Source: an uncultured Bacteroidales bacterium (lineage in GTDB: Bacteria > Bacteroidota > Bacteroidia > Bacteroidales > Muribaculaceae). Taken from it: a stretch of DNA of 64,000 nucleotides. Below, one piece after another: positions 1 through 8,523 of the stretch (positions are counted from its first letter, which is position 1; each line of letters starts with the position of its first letter). Made by a program: the position numbers and the translations under genes. The DNA is taken from contig UQDU01000003.1 in NCBI GenBank assembly GCA_900539915.1, forward strand, positions 45,514-109,513, read 5' to 3'. The notes under the pieces were generated by a model that saw only the letters and a program-made list of their open reading frames with translations, was not told the DNA's origin and made no database searches.

Positions 1-1
1 G

Positions 2-703
2 GGTACCACCCCAGATGTCATACGCAGATACACCTCAATCAGCGTCTTTACGCTCCCCGATGGAAACGGCTACGAAGCACGTAGTTACGGTGCATCCAAA
101 GCACATGGCGAATATCTTATTTCACTTGATGCTGACGACTGTCTGCATCCCAACGCCATAGCTGATGCAGTCAAAACCGCCCGTGAGACTTCGGCGGATA
201 TAGTCCAACTCAGATTAGTGCAATTTGCCCGGAAGGCCGGCATCAATATCCGCTGGAAATTTCCATGCCTTTATGACTCTGACAATGCTCTTAAAGGCAT
301 CTTGTCAGACTCCACTGTCTACAATCCAGGCATCCCGGCCAAGCTCTACAGGCGCAGTCTGGTAGTACCGTTCCCTGACATCGGCTACAAAGGATTCTGG
401 GGAGAGGACCGCCTCTTTAGCATGCACATATTCTCCAAAAATCCCAAAACGGCATACGCCCCTGATGCTGTCTACTACTACAGATACGGAGGCCGGAGCC
501 GGGATATGACGCGCAAAGGGCTTTCTGACGAGATGTTACAGGTCAGAGACTTGCAAATCAAGTATCTGCGTGACAACAAGCTGGAGCAGTACATACCATC
601 TGTCAAAGAAGGCTACCGCCATCTGCTGGATATAATCGCGCGGTATAAGTCACCCAATATGTTTCTCCGCCTGAAATTACTAATTGCCAAACTAATGTCA
701 TAG
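2..703 (+). CDS. GT2-family glycosyltransferase, 5' end cut by window
   Basis: This is a probable inverting family 2 glycosyltransferase that transfers a sugar from a nucleotide donor during surface-polysaccharide assembly. The reading frame is open from the first full codon, so the N-terminus (nucleotide-binding start of the GT-A fold) lies outside the window. About 233 residues are visible. The segment SLDADDCLHPNAI near visible residues 41-53 carries the DxD-type metal/nucleotide-diphosphate motif of GT2 enzymes. Further on, FWGEDRLF resembles the conserved ED motif of the catalytic-base region. A GTG at 218 could be mistaken for the start, but the DxD motif lies upstream of it. The gene is followed after 15 bp by a sugar aminotransferase gene, which supports a polysaccharide cluster. 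The acceptor and donor cannot be read from the sequence. Confidence 0.85.
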   Translation, partial: GTTPDVIRRYTSISVFTLPDGNGYEARSYGASKAHGEYLISLDADDCLHPNAIADAVKTARETSADIVQLRLVQFARKAGINIRWKFPCLYDSDNALKGILSDSTVYNPGIPAKLYRRSLVVPFPDIGYKGFWGEDRLFSMHIFSKNPKTAYAPDAVYYYRYGGRSRDMTRKGLSDEMLQVRDLQIKYLRDNKLEQYIPSVKEGYRHLLDIIARYKSPNMFLRLKLLIAKLMS

Positions 704-718
704 ACATATCTCACATAT

Positions 719-1855
719 ATGGATGAAAAAATAATGTTGTCGTTGCCTCATATGGGCGGCAATGAGCAGAAATGGATTAATAGTGCGTTTGCTGACAACT
801 GGGTGGTCCCTTTAGGCCCGAATGTCAACGATTTTGAGCATTTGTTAGATGAATACCTCGGCCATGGGAATGTCGTGGCTCTGTCGTCAGGCACTTCAGC
901 CATACATTTAGGATTGGTCATGCTCGGTGTGTCAAAAGATGACGAGGTAATCTGCCAGTCGCTCACATTCTCAGCCAGTGCCAACCCTGTGGTATATTGC
1001 GGAGCAACCCCCGTATTTGTCGACAGTGAATCCCAGACGTGGAACATGGATCCTGCCCTCCTTGAAGAAGCCATCAAAGACCGCATCGCCAAGAAAGGCA
1101 AAGCTCCTAAAGCCATCATCGTGGTACACCTCTACGGCATGCCGGCCAAAATGAATGAAATCCTGGCGATAGCTGCCAAATACAACATTCCGGTGCTTGA
1201 AGATGCCGCTGAAGGACTCGGAAGCACATATAAGGGCCGTAAAGCCGGCACACTCGGCAATTACGGAGCACTGAGCTTCAACGGCAATAAAATCATTACC
1301 ACATCAGGCGGCGGTGCGCTGATATGCCCGTCAGACGAAGCGGCTGCAAAGGTCAAGTTCTATGCCACCCAGTCACGTGAAAACAAGCCTTATTACTACC
1401 ACAAGGAACTTGGATTCAATTACCGCATGAGCAATATATGCGCCGGCATCGGATGCGGTCAGATGGAGGTGCTTCCAGAGCGTGTCAACCGACGCCGAGA
1501 GATACATAACCTCTATACGACCTTGCTTAGCGATATCGAAGGCATCACCGTCCACGATAATCCATCGGCTGAATTTGACTCGAACTTCTGGCTTTCAACC
1601 CTGCAAATAGACCCTGCCACCGGGATTACGCCCGAGGAGTTGCGGCTGCATCTGCTCAGCAAAAATATCGAAGGCCGGCTCTTATGGCGACCGATGCATA
1701 TGCAGCCATTCTATGCCGATGCCCCGAGCTATCAAAACGGTGTATCCGGGAAACTGTTTGACCGAGGTTTCTGTCTGCCGAGCGGCTCTATATTGACCGA
1801 CTCACAGATTAAGCGAGTGGCGGCTGAGATACGCAACCTGTTCGCCTCAAAGTAG
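719..1855 (+). CDS. DegT/DnrJ/EryC1/StrS aminotransferase
   Basis: This is a PLP-dependent sugar aminotransferase of 378 residues, the usual length of the DegT/DnrJ/EryC1/StrS family. These enzymes transaminate keto-deoxysugar nucleotides to make amino sugars for surface glycans. Visible features are the cofactor-phosphate region SSGTSAIHLGL near 56-66, the PLP-ring aspartate in EDAAEGLG near 161-168, and the Schiff-base lysine in SFNGNKIITTSGGG at about Lys191. It resembles PglE/LegC-type enzymes, but the substrate cannot be fixed. It starts 15 bp after the upstream glycosyltransferase. Its last 9 bp overlap the end of menE on the opposite strand, so there is no room for a terminator between the two convergent operons. 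Confidence 0.9.
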   Translation: MDEKIMLSLPHMGGNEQKWINSAFADNWVVPLGPNVNDFEHLLDEYLGHGNVVALSSGTSAIHLGLVMLGVSKDDEVICQSLTFSASANPVVYCGATPVFVDSESQTWNMDPALLEEAIKDRIAKKGKAPKAIIVVHLYGMPAKMNEILAIAAKYNIPVLEDAAEGLGSTYKGRKAGTLGNYGALSFNGNKIITTSGGGALICPSDEAAAKVKFYATQSRENKPYYYHKELGFNYRMSNICAGIGCGQMEVLPERVNRRREIHNLYTTLLSDIEGITVHDNPSAEFDSNFWLSTLQIDPATGITPEELRLHLLSKNIEGRLLWRPMHMQPFYADAPSYQNGVSGKLFDRGFCLPSGSILTDSQIKRVAAEIRNLFASK

Positions 1856-2788
1856 CCTCTTGAGTTTACCTGTCGAAGTATATTCCAATTTCTTGCGGAT
1901 AATGCTCTTGGGTGCATGATATTTGGGCAACGCTGCCGCAAGTTTTTCTAATGTGACATCCGTCTCTACGTCCCGGTCGATGACCAGGACAAGACGGCTG
2001 CCCAACACATCATCAGGCATTGATGATATGAAATATCTTCCGGCAGGCAGCAGATGAGCCAATGCTTTCTCTATCTGCTCGGGATAAAGTTTTATCCCAC
2101 CGCTGTTGATGACATTGTCATATCGCGAAAGCCATCGGAAAGAATGATTGTCTGAGAGTTCCACCACATCATTGGTAACGAGTCTGCGCCATGACATATT
2201 GGGGTTCTCTATTACTAAGCATCCACGGTCATCTGTGGAAAAGCTGTAACCGGGCAGTCCGATGAACAGATCCTCATCCCTGCCGCCGATATGCCGCAAA
2301 GCCACATGCGATGCGGTTTCAGTCATCCCGTATGTCGCATAGGCTTCAAACGGTGCTTTCTTCAAAATCTCCTCTTGCCGGAGCGAAAGCGGAGCACCTC
2401 CCACTATGACATTTTCTATCTTGTCAAGACAAGGCGATTTCATCAATCCCTCAATCTGCATCGGGACGATGGCCACCAGCGACAATCTGTCGCACTGAAA
2501 TGCACTGTCGGCCAATGGCTTGGAGCTCGGAATCTCACATGTAAGCGTGCATCCGCTTACAATGCTGCGCACTACCATCATTTTCCCTGCTATGTAATCA
2601 AGCGATAGAGGCAGATGGATATGTGATGCCTTATCAAGTCCAAAAAATTTGACTGTCATCCTCGCTGACTCCGTCATATCCACTTTCAAGAGACGTATCT
2701 CCTTAGGGGTGCCGGTAGAGCCTGATGTGTGCGCCGAGATATACGGCACCGACGAATTCCATTCTTTCAGGAAATCAGACAGTTCCAT
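1847..2788 (-). CDS. menE: o-Succinylbenzoate--CoA ligase, short form
   Basis: This is an ANL-superfamily adenylate-forming ligase that activates o-succinylbenzoate to its CoA thioester in menaquinone synthesis. The 313-residue protein is compact compared with many MenE proteins. It still has the P-loop TSGSTGTPKE (residues 21-30), the ATYGMTETASH adenylate motif in the middle, a hinge-like RYDNVINSGGIKLYPEQIE segment, and the catalytic lysine in the C-terminal STGKLKRLL. It starts 1 bp after the menC stop and is the last gene of the run. It overlaps the convergent aminotransferase gene by 9 bp. Its place after menD-menB-menC makes the assignment firm despite the short length. Confidence 0.9.
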   Translation of the reverse strand: MELSDFLKEWNSSVPYISAHTSGSTGTPKEIRLLKVDMTESARMTVKFFGLDKASHIHLPLSLDYIAGKMMVVRSIVSGCTLTCEIPSSKPLADSAFQCDRLSLVAIVPMQIEGLMKSPCLDKIENVIVGGAPLSLRQEEILKKAPFEAYATYGMTETASHVALRHIGGRDEDLFIGLPGYSFSTDDRGCLVIENPNMSWRRLVTNDVVELSDNHSFRWLSRYDNVINSGGIKLYPEQIEKALAHLLPAGRYFISSMPDDVLGSRLVLVIDRDVETDVTLEKLAAALPKYHAPKSIIRKKLEYTSTGKLKRLL

Positions 2789-2789
2789 A

Positions 2790-3860
2790 TCAAATGCCTT
2801 GACTTGAAAATTCTATGCCTGAAAAATCCCAGCCTTGCGAGGCATCATAATACATGCGTTCACCTCGTAAGACCAGAGGCGAGGGAATATTGTTATGGTA
2901 AAGCATACCCGTACCGAGACCCTGCGGACGCTTTACATTGTGTTTGGCGGCGAGCTGGGCTATAGCATTGAGCCCTACATTTGACTCCAGTGCCGATGTC
3001 AGCCACCAGCCTGTATGATGCTCTTTTGCAGTTTCTATCCATCTGTCGGTCGCATCGAGGCCTCCGCACAGTGACGGTTTAAGTATGATATATGCCGGTT
3101 TGATGATGTTCAACATCGTATCCCGACGCACCTTGTCGCTCTCCCCTATCAATTCTTCATCCAGAGCTACGGGAATTGGGGAGCGGCGGCAGATGTCGGC
3201 CATCGCAAACCATTGGCCGGCACGTATAGGCTGCTCGATGGAATGGATGCAATATTTGCTGAGGCGGTCAAGTTTTGACAAAGCATCCTTGGGGTCAAAC
3301 GCACCGTTGGCGTCCAAACGCAATTCAAGAGTCTTGTTGTCAAATTCACGGCGTATGATGTCAAGGAGCCTCAGTTCGCTCTTGAAATCTATACCTCCGA
3401 TTTTAAGTTTAAGGCATTTGAAACCTTCGTCAAGTTTCCGCGCTATACGCTCTGACATCTCGGCCTCGCTGCCCATCCATATAAGACCGTTGGTACGTAT
3501 GCCATGTTTTCCTTCCAGCCAGTCCGATGGGAATATCACCTGCTTGCCGCCATTATCCAGATCGTGCATGGCGGTCTCAAGACCAAATGAGAGAGAAGAA
3601 CTCAATTTAGGCAATTTCTCGCCCTTATTTATCGCTATACATAGCTTCTGTAGTTTTCTCTCATACTCGGGTGAATCCTCGGCACTGAGACCTCGAAACA
3701 ATGCGCATTCACCGATGCCGTTTTTCCCGGTCACACTGTCGGTGAGGCGTATGAAATATGTCTCTTTAGTCTCCATGCTCTGACGCGACGTTACCGCCTT
3801 GAACTTGAAATCAAGCACATAACGGCAGTAGTCGGCACGGATGTTCTCAGCAAGTCTCAT
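2790..3860 (-). CDS. menC: o-Succinylbenzoate synthase
   Basis: This enolase-superfamily enzyme dehydrates SHCHC to o-succinylbenzoate in menaquinone synthesis. The 356-residue protein shows the expected active-site set: the KxK pair in LKLKIGG (about Lys151 and Lys153), metal ligands Asp183 in RLDANGA, Glu209 in SIEQP and Asp234 in ALDEE, and the second-side lysine in ILKPSLCGG near 261. The start codon overlaps the menB stop by one base (TAATG arrangement), which suggests translational coupling. The ATG is the first residue of the aligned capping domain, so the start is well supported. Confidence 0.93.
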   Translation of the reverse strand: MRLAENIRADYCRYVLDFKFKAVTSRQSMETKETYFIRLTDSVTGKNGIGECALFRGLSAEDSPEYERKLQKLCIAINKGEKLPKLSSSLSFGLETAMHDLDNGGKQVIFPSDWLEGKHGIRTNGLIWMGSEAEMSERIARKLDEGFKCLKLKIGGIDFKSELRLLDIIRREFDNKTLELRLDANGAFDPKDALSKLDRLSKYCIHSIEQPIRAGQWFAMADICRRSPIPVALDEELIGESDKVRRDTMLNIIKPAYIILKPSLCGGLDATDRWIETAKEHHTGWWLTSALESNVGLNAIAQLAAKHNVKRPQGLGTGMLYHNNIPSPLVLRGERMYYDASQGWDFSGIEFSSQGI

Positions 3861-4678
3861 TATCCCGGGAATTTGGGGAATTGGTCGAAATCAGGGTCAC
3901 GCTTCTCAAGGAAAGCGTTTTTGCCCTCCTGAGCCTCAGCCATAAGATAGTACATGAGAGTGGCATCGCCGGCAAATTCCATCATGCCTCGCTGTCCGTC
4001 AAGCTCTGCATTCAATGCTCTCTTTATCATACGTATGGCCATAGGGCTGCGTTTGAGTATAGTCTCGCACCATTCTACAGTCTCGTCTTCAAGGTGCTCA
4101 AACGGCACGACCTTGTTGACCATGCCCATCTCCTCTGCCTCCTTGGCTGTGTACTGACGACACAGGAACCATATCTCGCGGGCCTTCTTCTGACCCACGC
4201 AACGAGCCAGATAGCTTGAACCGAAACCTGCATCAAAGCTGCCCACTTTGGGGCCTGTCTGGCCGAAACGAGCGTTTTCCGAAGCTATAGTCAGGTCACA
4301 TACCACATGCAGCACGTGGCCGCCGCCGATAGCATAACCGTTGACCATGGCAATCACCGGCTTAGGGATGCTGCGTATGGCCTTGTGCAGGTCAAGCACA
4401 TTGAGACGCGGTGTGCCGTTTTCATCAATATACCCACCTATGCCCTTAACTTTCTGGTCGCCTCCCGAGCAAAACGCCTTGTCACCTATACCGGTCAGAA
4501 TGACGACACCGATTTCAGGACTTTCACGACAGTAGGCCATAGCATCCAGCATCTCACGGTTAGTCTGCGGACGGAAAGCATTGTAGACCTCCGGGCGGTT
4601 GATTGTAATCTTGGCAATTTTGCCATACTTCTGAAAGAGTATGTCAGTGTACTCTTTTATTGTGGTCCATTCTCTCAT
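3860..4678 (-). CDS. menB: 1,4-Dihydroxy-2-naphthoyl-CoA synthase
   Basis: This crotonase-fold enzyme closes the naphthoate ring by an intramolecular Claisen condensation of o-succinylbenzoyl-CoA. The 272 residues match the family length. Diagnostic segments are INRPEVYNAFRPQT near the N-terminus, the oxyanion-hole strand FCSGGDQKVKG, the MVNGYAIGGGHVLHVVCDLT helix start, and FGQTGPKVGSFDAGFG carrying the conserved aspartate. The C-terminal ending KRDPDFDQFPKFPG is typical of MenB. It lies 16 bp after menD and overlaps menC by one base. Confidence 0.96.
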   Translation of the reverse strand: MREWTTIKEYTDILFQKYGKIAKITINRPEVYNAFRPQTNREMLDAMAYCRESPEIGVVILTGIGDKAFCSGGDQKVKGIGGYIDENGTPRLNVLDLHKAIRSIPKPVIAMVNGYAIGGGHVLHVVCDLTIASENARFGQTGPKVGSFDAGFGSSYLARCVGQKKAREIWFLCRQYTAKEAEEMGMVNKVVPFEHLEDETVEWCETILKRSPMAIRMIKRALNAELDGQRGMMEFAGDATLMYYLMAEAQEGKNAFLEKRDPDFDQFPKFPG

Positions 4679-4694
4679 TGCTTCTATATTTGAT

Positions 4695-6410
4695 TTATTG
4701 ATTTGATTCTGTCAGATATGCAAAATATCCTTTCCACACAGCTGCATCATATTTGCCGTCAGACTTGATTACAAGTATGCAGGGCTTACCGTCATCCACT
4801 ACAAAAGATTTCATGGCGGCGTCAAGGCCGGATTCATCGTCGGCTTCCAGATACTTCCAGCCGCAAGAACTGGCAAATGCGCCAAACGGTGTGTCTATGC
4901 CCATCTCCAGGCAGTCTTCAAGCTCCGGCAACGATTCAGTGGTCGGTATGCAACGGAATATATTTCCGCCACCGTTATCCATCACTATGACACGCATACG
5001 GCCTGTCACCTGTTTCGTGCCGAGAGCCGTCAGGTCATAGGCAAGGCTCATGTCTCCGGTGATAAGCAAAGTGTGGCCATGGCGGTAAGCAAGTTGAGAG
5101 CCTACGGCAGTAGAAGTGCTTCCGTCAATGCCGCTGACACCACGGTTACAATCCCACCTGTGGATATGGGGCGCATGTATCTGCTGTGCCAGTCTGACAC
5201 TCATACCGTTGCTCAGCTGAATATTCCATCGGGCCGGAACTGCATCAAGCACTTTTGACATGGCCTTAAGCGATGACCATGAGATATTGTCAAGGTATTT
5301 TTGAGTACTGCATCTGACTGTTTCGCCCAGACGCATCCACATATCGGCATAATCACAGTACTCACGGAGGGGATACATAGCACTTGCGAGCTGAGGAAGA
5401 AACACATCAGGCTCCATATCTATCCTCAGAGTCAGAGACTGGAATGTATCAATCAGACTAACCTCCGTCCCCACATACCAGAGCTGCTGCGGTTTGCGGG
5501 ACCTGATATATTGTTTCAATTTGCCAGAGACTATGCTGCCGCCCATGTATATGACAGTGTCAGGACGATAGCGTTCACCGTCAGCTTTATTCTCCACCAT
5601 GGATACAGCTGCATCAATCTGGGTCAACACCCTATCGGCGTGCACATTGGCCAGATTTTCAGCCAATATTATGATATTAGGCAGCGCGGAAAGTTTTGTA
5701 ACGGCTTTGGTTATCCTCTGTGAAGGAGGCATGTTGCCAATAACTATCATCACCTTATGCGGCGAAGCGATTCTTGAGCCTAATTCCCGGGCAAAACCGG
5801 TGTCAAGTTTGCCTGACGGTCTTATTGAGTCTATTTTTGTGGCATTGACCTGACAATCATCCGTCAGTCCGTTAAACGGCACGCCAAACTGCATATTGAT
5901 ATGCACCGGACCCCTGTTGCTGCCGTAGCAAGCAGAGAGGGCTTCGTTGATGACACGGTTACACCACCAGCATTTATTCTCGTCATCACTCCGGAAGTCG
6001 GGTATATCAACCGATTTGATGGCATACGGCTCCAAGCCATGCGGCTGAGCCAAAGTCTGTGAATCCTTCTGGCCTATCCATTCCGAAGGGCGGTCGGCGG
6101 TGATGACCAGCAGAGGTATCTGTCGGTGATAGGCTTCCGCCAATGCCGGCAGATAATTGAGCATGGCAGTCCCTGAAGTACACAGCAGTGCCACCGGCCG
6201 GGCTGCAATAGCTGCATACCCCATAGCCATGAACGCAGCACTGCGCTCATCCACCACCATCTCTATGTCAATATCCGCATCTCGGGTGAATGCTATAATC
6301 AAGGGCACATTGCGCGACCCCGGGGAGGCAAACACCTTCCGTATCCCGTATTGCACCATAAGAGATGCCAGCATCAGTGCAGATGTCTTATCTGTAGTCA
6401 TCATCGTCAT
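4695..6410 (-). CDS. menD: SEPHCHC synthase
   Basis: This thiamine-diphosphate enzyme adds 2-oxoglutarate to isochorismate to form SEPHCHC, the first committed step of menaquinone synthesis. The 571 residues match MenD. The N-terminal domain has FASPGSRNVPL and VDERSAAFMAMGYA with the ThDP-activating glutamate. The C-terminal ThDP-binding domain contains GDMSLAYDLTAL and VIVMDNGGGNIF, the diphosphate-Mg site. The start overlaps the end of the upstream M16-like gene by 4 bp (ATGA). In many Bacteroidota a menF isochorismate synthase gene sits immediately upstream of menD, but none is present here. Confidence 0.96.
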   Translation of the reverse strand: MTMMTTDKTSALMLASLMVQYGIRKVFASPGSRNVPLIIAFTRDADIDIEMVVDERSAAFMAMGYAAIAARPVALLCTSGTAMLNYLPALAEAYHRQIPLLVITADRPSEWIGQKDSQTLAQPHGLEPYAIKSVDIPDFRSDDENKCWWCNRVINEALSACYGSNRGPVHINMQFGVPFNGLTDDCQVNATKIDSIRPSGKLDTGFARELGSRIASPHKVMIVIGNMPPSQRITKAVTKLSALPNIIILAENLANVHADRVLTQIDAAVSMVENKADGERYRPDTVIYMGGSIVSGKLKQYIRSRKPQQLWYVGTEVSLIDTFQSLTLRIDMEPDVFLPQLASAMYPLREYCDYADMWMRLGETVRCSTQKYLDNISWSSLKAMSKVLDAVPARWNIQLSNGMSVRLAQQIHAPHIHRWDCNRGVSGIDGSTSTAVGSQLAYRHGHTLLITGDMSLAYDLTALGTKQVTGRMRVIVMDNGGGNIFRCIPTTESLPELEDCLEMGIDTPFGAFASSCGWKYLEADDESGLDAAMKSFVVDDGKPCILVIKSDGKYDAAVWKGYFAYLTESNQ

Positions 6411-7720
6411 GCTTGCGTTTTTTGTCCTGCCACTACAGTCAATGCAGCATCAGACTTGAAGTATTTAGAGGCCATCTCACTCAATGATTCTGCCGATAGC
6501 GCATCCAGGGCATTGAGCTGCTGGGCAAAATAGTCAGCAGGTATCTTGGCTATATAGCTGCTCTCATAGAAATCAGTCACGCTGAAAGGCGACTCAAGTA
6601 TAGCTGACAGCGATGTCATATAGAACCGCTTGAGACGCGCTATCTCATCAGCTGTATAATCACCTGATTCCATCCGATGCAACTCGTGGTGTATCTCCGA
6701 TATCACGGTATCGGTATAGCGGTTGTCACACTGGCACGATATGTTGATAGCCCCGTAACCGTCAATACCGATTATTGACGCCGCTATGCCATACGTAAGG
6801 CCTTTAGCCTCCCTTATGTTGGCATTAAGACGGCTTCCAAAATATCCTCCGAGAGCACATACGGCTATCCTGAGCATTTCGTAATCATCATGCTCGCGTG
6901 ATACTGCCGGTATCGTCATCCTTACCGCCGCCTGGGCTGCTCCGGGAAGTCCGACATGATGGACATCCTGTGACCATATGCCTTGCGGTAGCCTGACATC
7001 CAGTTGGTAAGGCTCATTTTCAGCCTTGATGCTGCCGAAAATATCGGCCACGGCATTGATGGTCTTGTCATTGATTTTTCCGGTAAGAAACAGACTGATA
7101 TTCGATGCGTCACATCGCGAACCGTGGAAATCACGTATATCTCCAGCCGTCAGATTGCGTATGTCGTCAGGCCGCTCCAACCGTGCCATCGGATGTCCCT
7201 GACCCAAAAATATACGGTCAGACTCGCGCATTGCCACAGTCGCCACCTTACACAGCTCGGTCTCAAGCGCACGCGCTTTATTTTCACGAAATATGTTGAA
7301 TACATCGTCTGAAAGTTCGGGATTCAACACCATGTCGGCAACGCCCGGCAATATCCGGCAAAACCTGTTGTTGAGCGAATATATATGCACCGATGTATGG
7401 TGGGTGTGGGCCGAAGTATCGAGCCACGCACCGTTGCGCTCAAACAGATCGGCAAGCGCACTGCCCGGATAATCCTTTGACCCCTCGCGAATCAAAGATG
7501 ACGCCAAGGCCGCTATCGACTGAGTGCGGTTCTCAGCCGATCCGCCACGCATGAATATGCCCAACCGGCATACATCCGCGTCGCCTCTGTCAAGGACGTT
7601 GAGCGTTATACCGTTAGGCAGCTGTAACCGCTGCAACGGCGGCAATGCGAGTCCCGACAGTTCATGCACTTCGGGGGCCTGTTTGCGCCACGGTTCATCA
7701 ATCATATTGTCATAAGCCAT
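6407..7720 (-). CDS. M16 (insulinase/pitrilysin-fold) protein without the zinc motif
   Basis: This 437-residue protein has the two-domain M16 fold seen in mitochondrial processing peptidase-like proteins. The N-terminal half shows LNVLDRGDADVCRLGIFMRGGSAENRTQSIA split over residues ~39-70, typical of the family. Where catalytic members have HxxEH, this protein reads ALASSLIREG, so both zinc histidines and the glutamate are missing. The C-terminal half keeps the substrate-groove motif REAKGLTYGI. This pattern is known for non-catalytic M16 partners that need a separate HxxEH subunit. No such subunit is encoded in the window. No signal peptide is obvious, so a cytoplasmic location is likely. 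It is translationally coupled to menD by a 4-bp overlap. Confidence 0.85.
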   Translation of the reverse strand: MAYDNMIDEPWRKQAPEVHELSGLALPPLQRLQLPNGITLNVLDRGDADVCRLGIFMRGGSAENRTQSIAALASSLIREGSKDYPGSALADLFERNGAWLDTSAHTHHTSVHIYSLNNRFCRILPGVADMVLNPELSDDVFNIFRENKARALETELCKVATVAMRESDRIFLGQGHPMARLERPDDIRNLTAGDIRDFHGSRCDASNISLFLTGKINDKTINAVADIFGSIKAENEPYQLDVRLPQGIWSQDVHHVGLPGAAQAAVRMTIPAVSREHDDYEMLRIAVCALGGYFGSRLNANIREAKGLTYGIAASIIGIDGYGAINISCQCDNRYTDTVISEIHHELHRMESGDYTADEIARLKRFYMTSLSAILESPFSVTDFYESSYIAKIPADYFAQQLNALDALSAESLSEMASKYFKSDAALTVVAGQKTQA

Positions 7721-7748
7721 ATCCTATCCTCCTCCTTGTCTGATTACA

Positions 7749-8510
7749 TCAATCATGCTCATATGTAGCTCTAAGATAAGCGACAGCCCTATCCAGATCA
7801 TCGGGGGTGTCTATACCTACGGTTTCATATGATGTGATTCCTGTCTTGATTTTATAACCTGCCTGTAACCAGCGAAGCTGCTCCAACGATTCAGCCAACT
7901 CAAGAGTCGACTGGGGCAAAGCCGTAATAGCTCGCAGAGTTTCCGCCCGGTAGGCATACATGCCCACATGCGTATAATATTGGTGGCTACGAGGCCAGTC
8001 TTCACAATCCTTGCCTCGGAGATAAGGGATGACCGACCGGCTGAAATACAGGGCATTCCTGTCATCATCAATCACCACTTTGGGCGAATTAGGATTAGAC
8101 AGGCTGCTGTAGCTGCCGTCGGAAGGGAACTGACGTATAAGAGTAGCGATAGTCACAGCCTCGTCGGTATAGCAACTTTTCAATTCTTCAATCTGCTCCG
8201 GATGTATGAACGGCTCATCACCCTGGATATTGATGATGACATCAGCCTTATATCCGAATCGGTCATAGGCTTCCAGACAGCGGTCTGTGCCACTACGATG
8301 CTCGGTGGATGTCATTACCACATCATAGCCGTAATGCTTGACTTCATCATATATACGGGTGTCATCGGTGGCGACAACCACGGTATCAAGTGCTTTAAGA
8401 GCCTGACGCACCACACGGATAATCATAGGCACACCGTCAATATCGGCCAACGGTTTGCCCGGGAAACGTGTGGAAGCATATCGTGCTGGTATTATACCTA
8501 TAAATTTCAT
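7749..8510 (-). CDS. kdsB: 3-Deoxy-manno-octulosonate cytidylyltransferase
   Basis: This enzyme makes CMP-Kdo from Kdo and CTP for lipopolysaccharide inner-core or lipid A synthesis in the cytoplasm. The 253 residues match KdsB. The N-terminus IIPARYASTRFPGKPLADI is the nucleotidyltransferase signature. INIQGDEPFIHPEQIE carries the metal-binding aspartate and the conserved QGDEP motif. HVGMYAYRAE and the C-terminal GIDTPDDLDRA are further family hallmarks. It lies 13 bp after the flippase-like gene and 28 bp before the M16-like gene, on the same strand. Confidence 0.97.
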   Translation of the reverse strand: MKFIGIIPARYASTRFPGKPLADIDGVPMIIRVVRQALKALDTVVVATDDTRIYDEVKHYGYDVVMTSTEHRSGTDRCLEAYDRFGYKADVIINIQGDEPFIHPEQIEELKSCYTDEAVTIATLIRQFPSDGSYSSLSNPNSPKVVIDDDRNALYFSRSVIPYLRGKDCEDWPRSHQYYTHVGMYAYRAETLRAITALPQSTLELAESLEQLRWLQAGYKIKTGITSYETVGIDTPDDLDRAVAYLRATYEHD

Positions 8511-8523
8511 GATATAAGGATGA

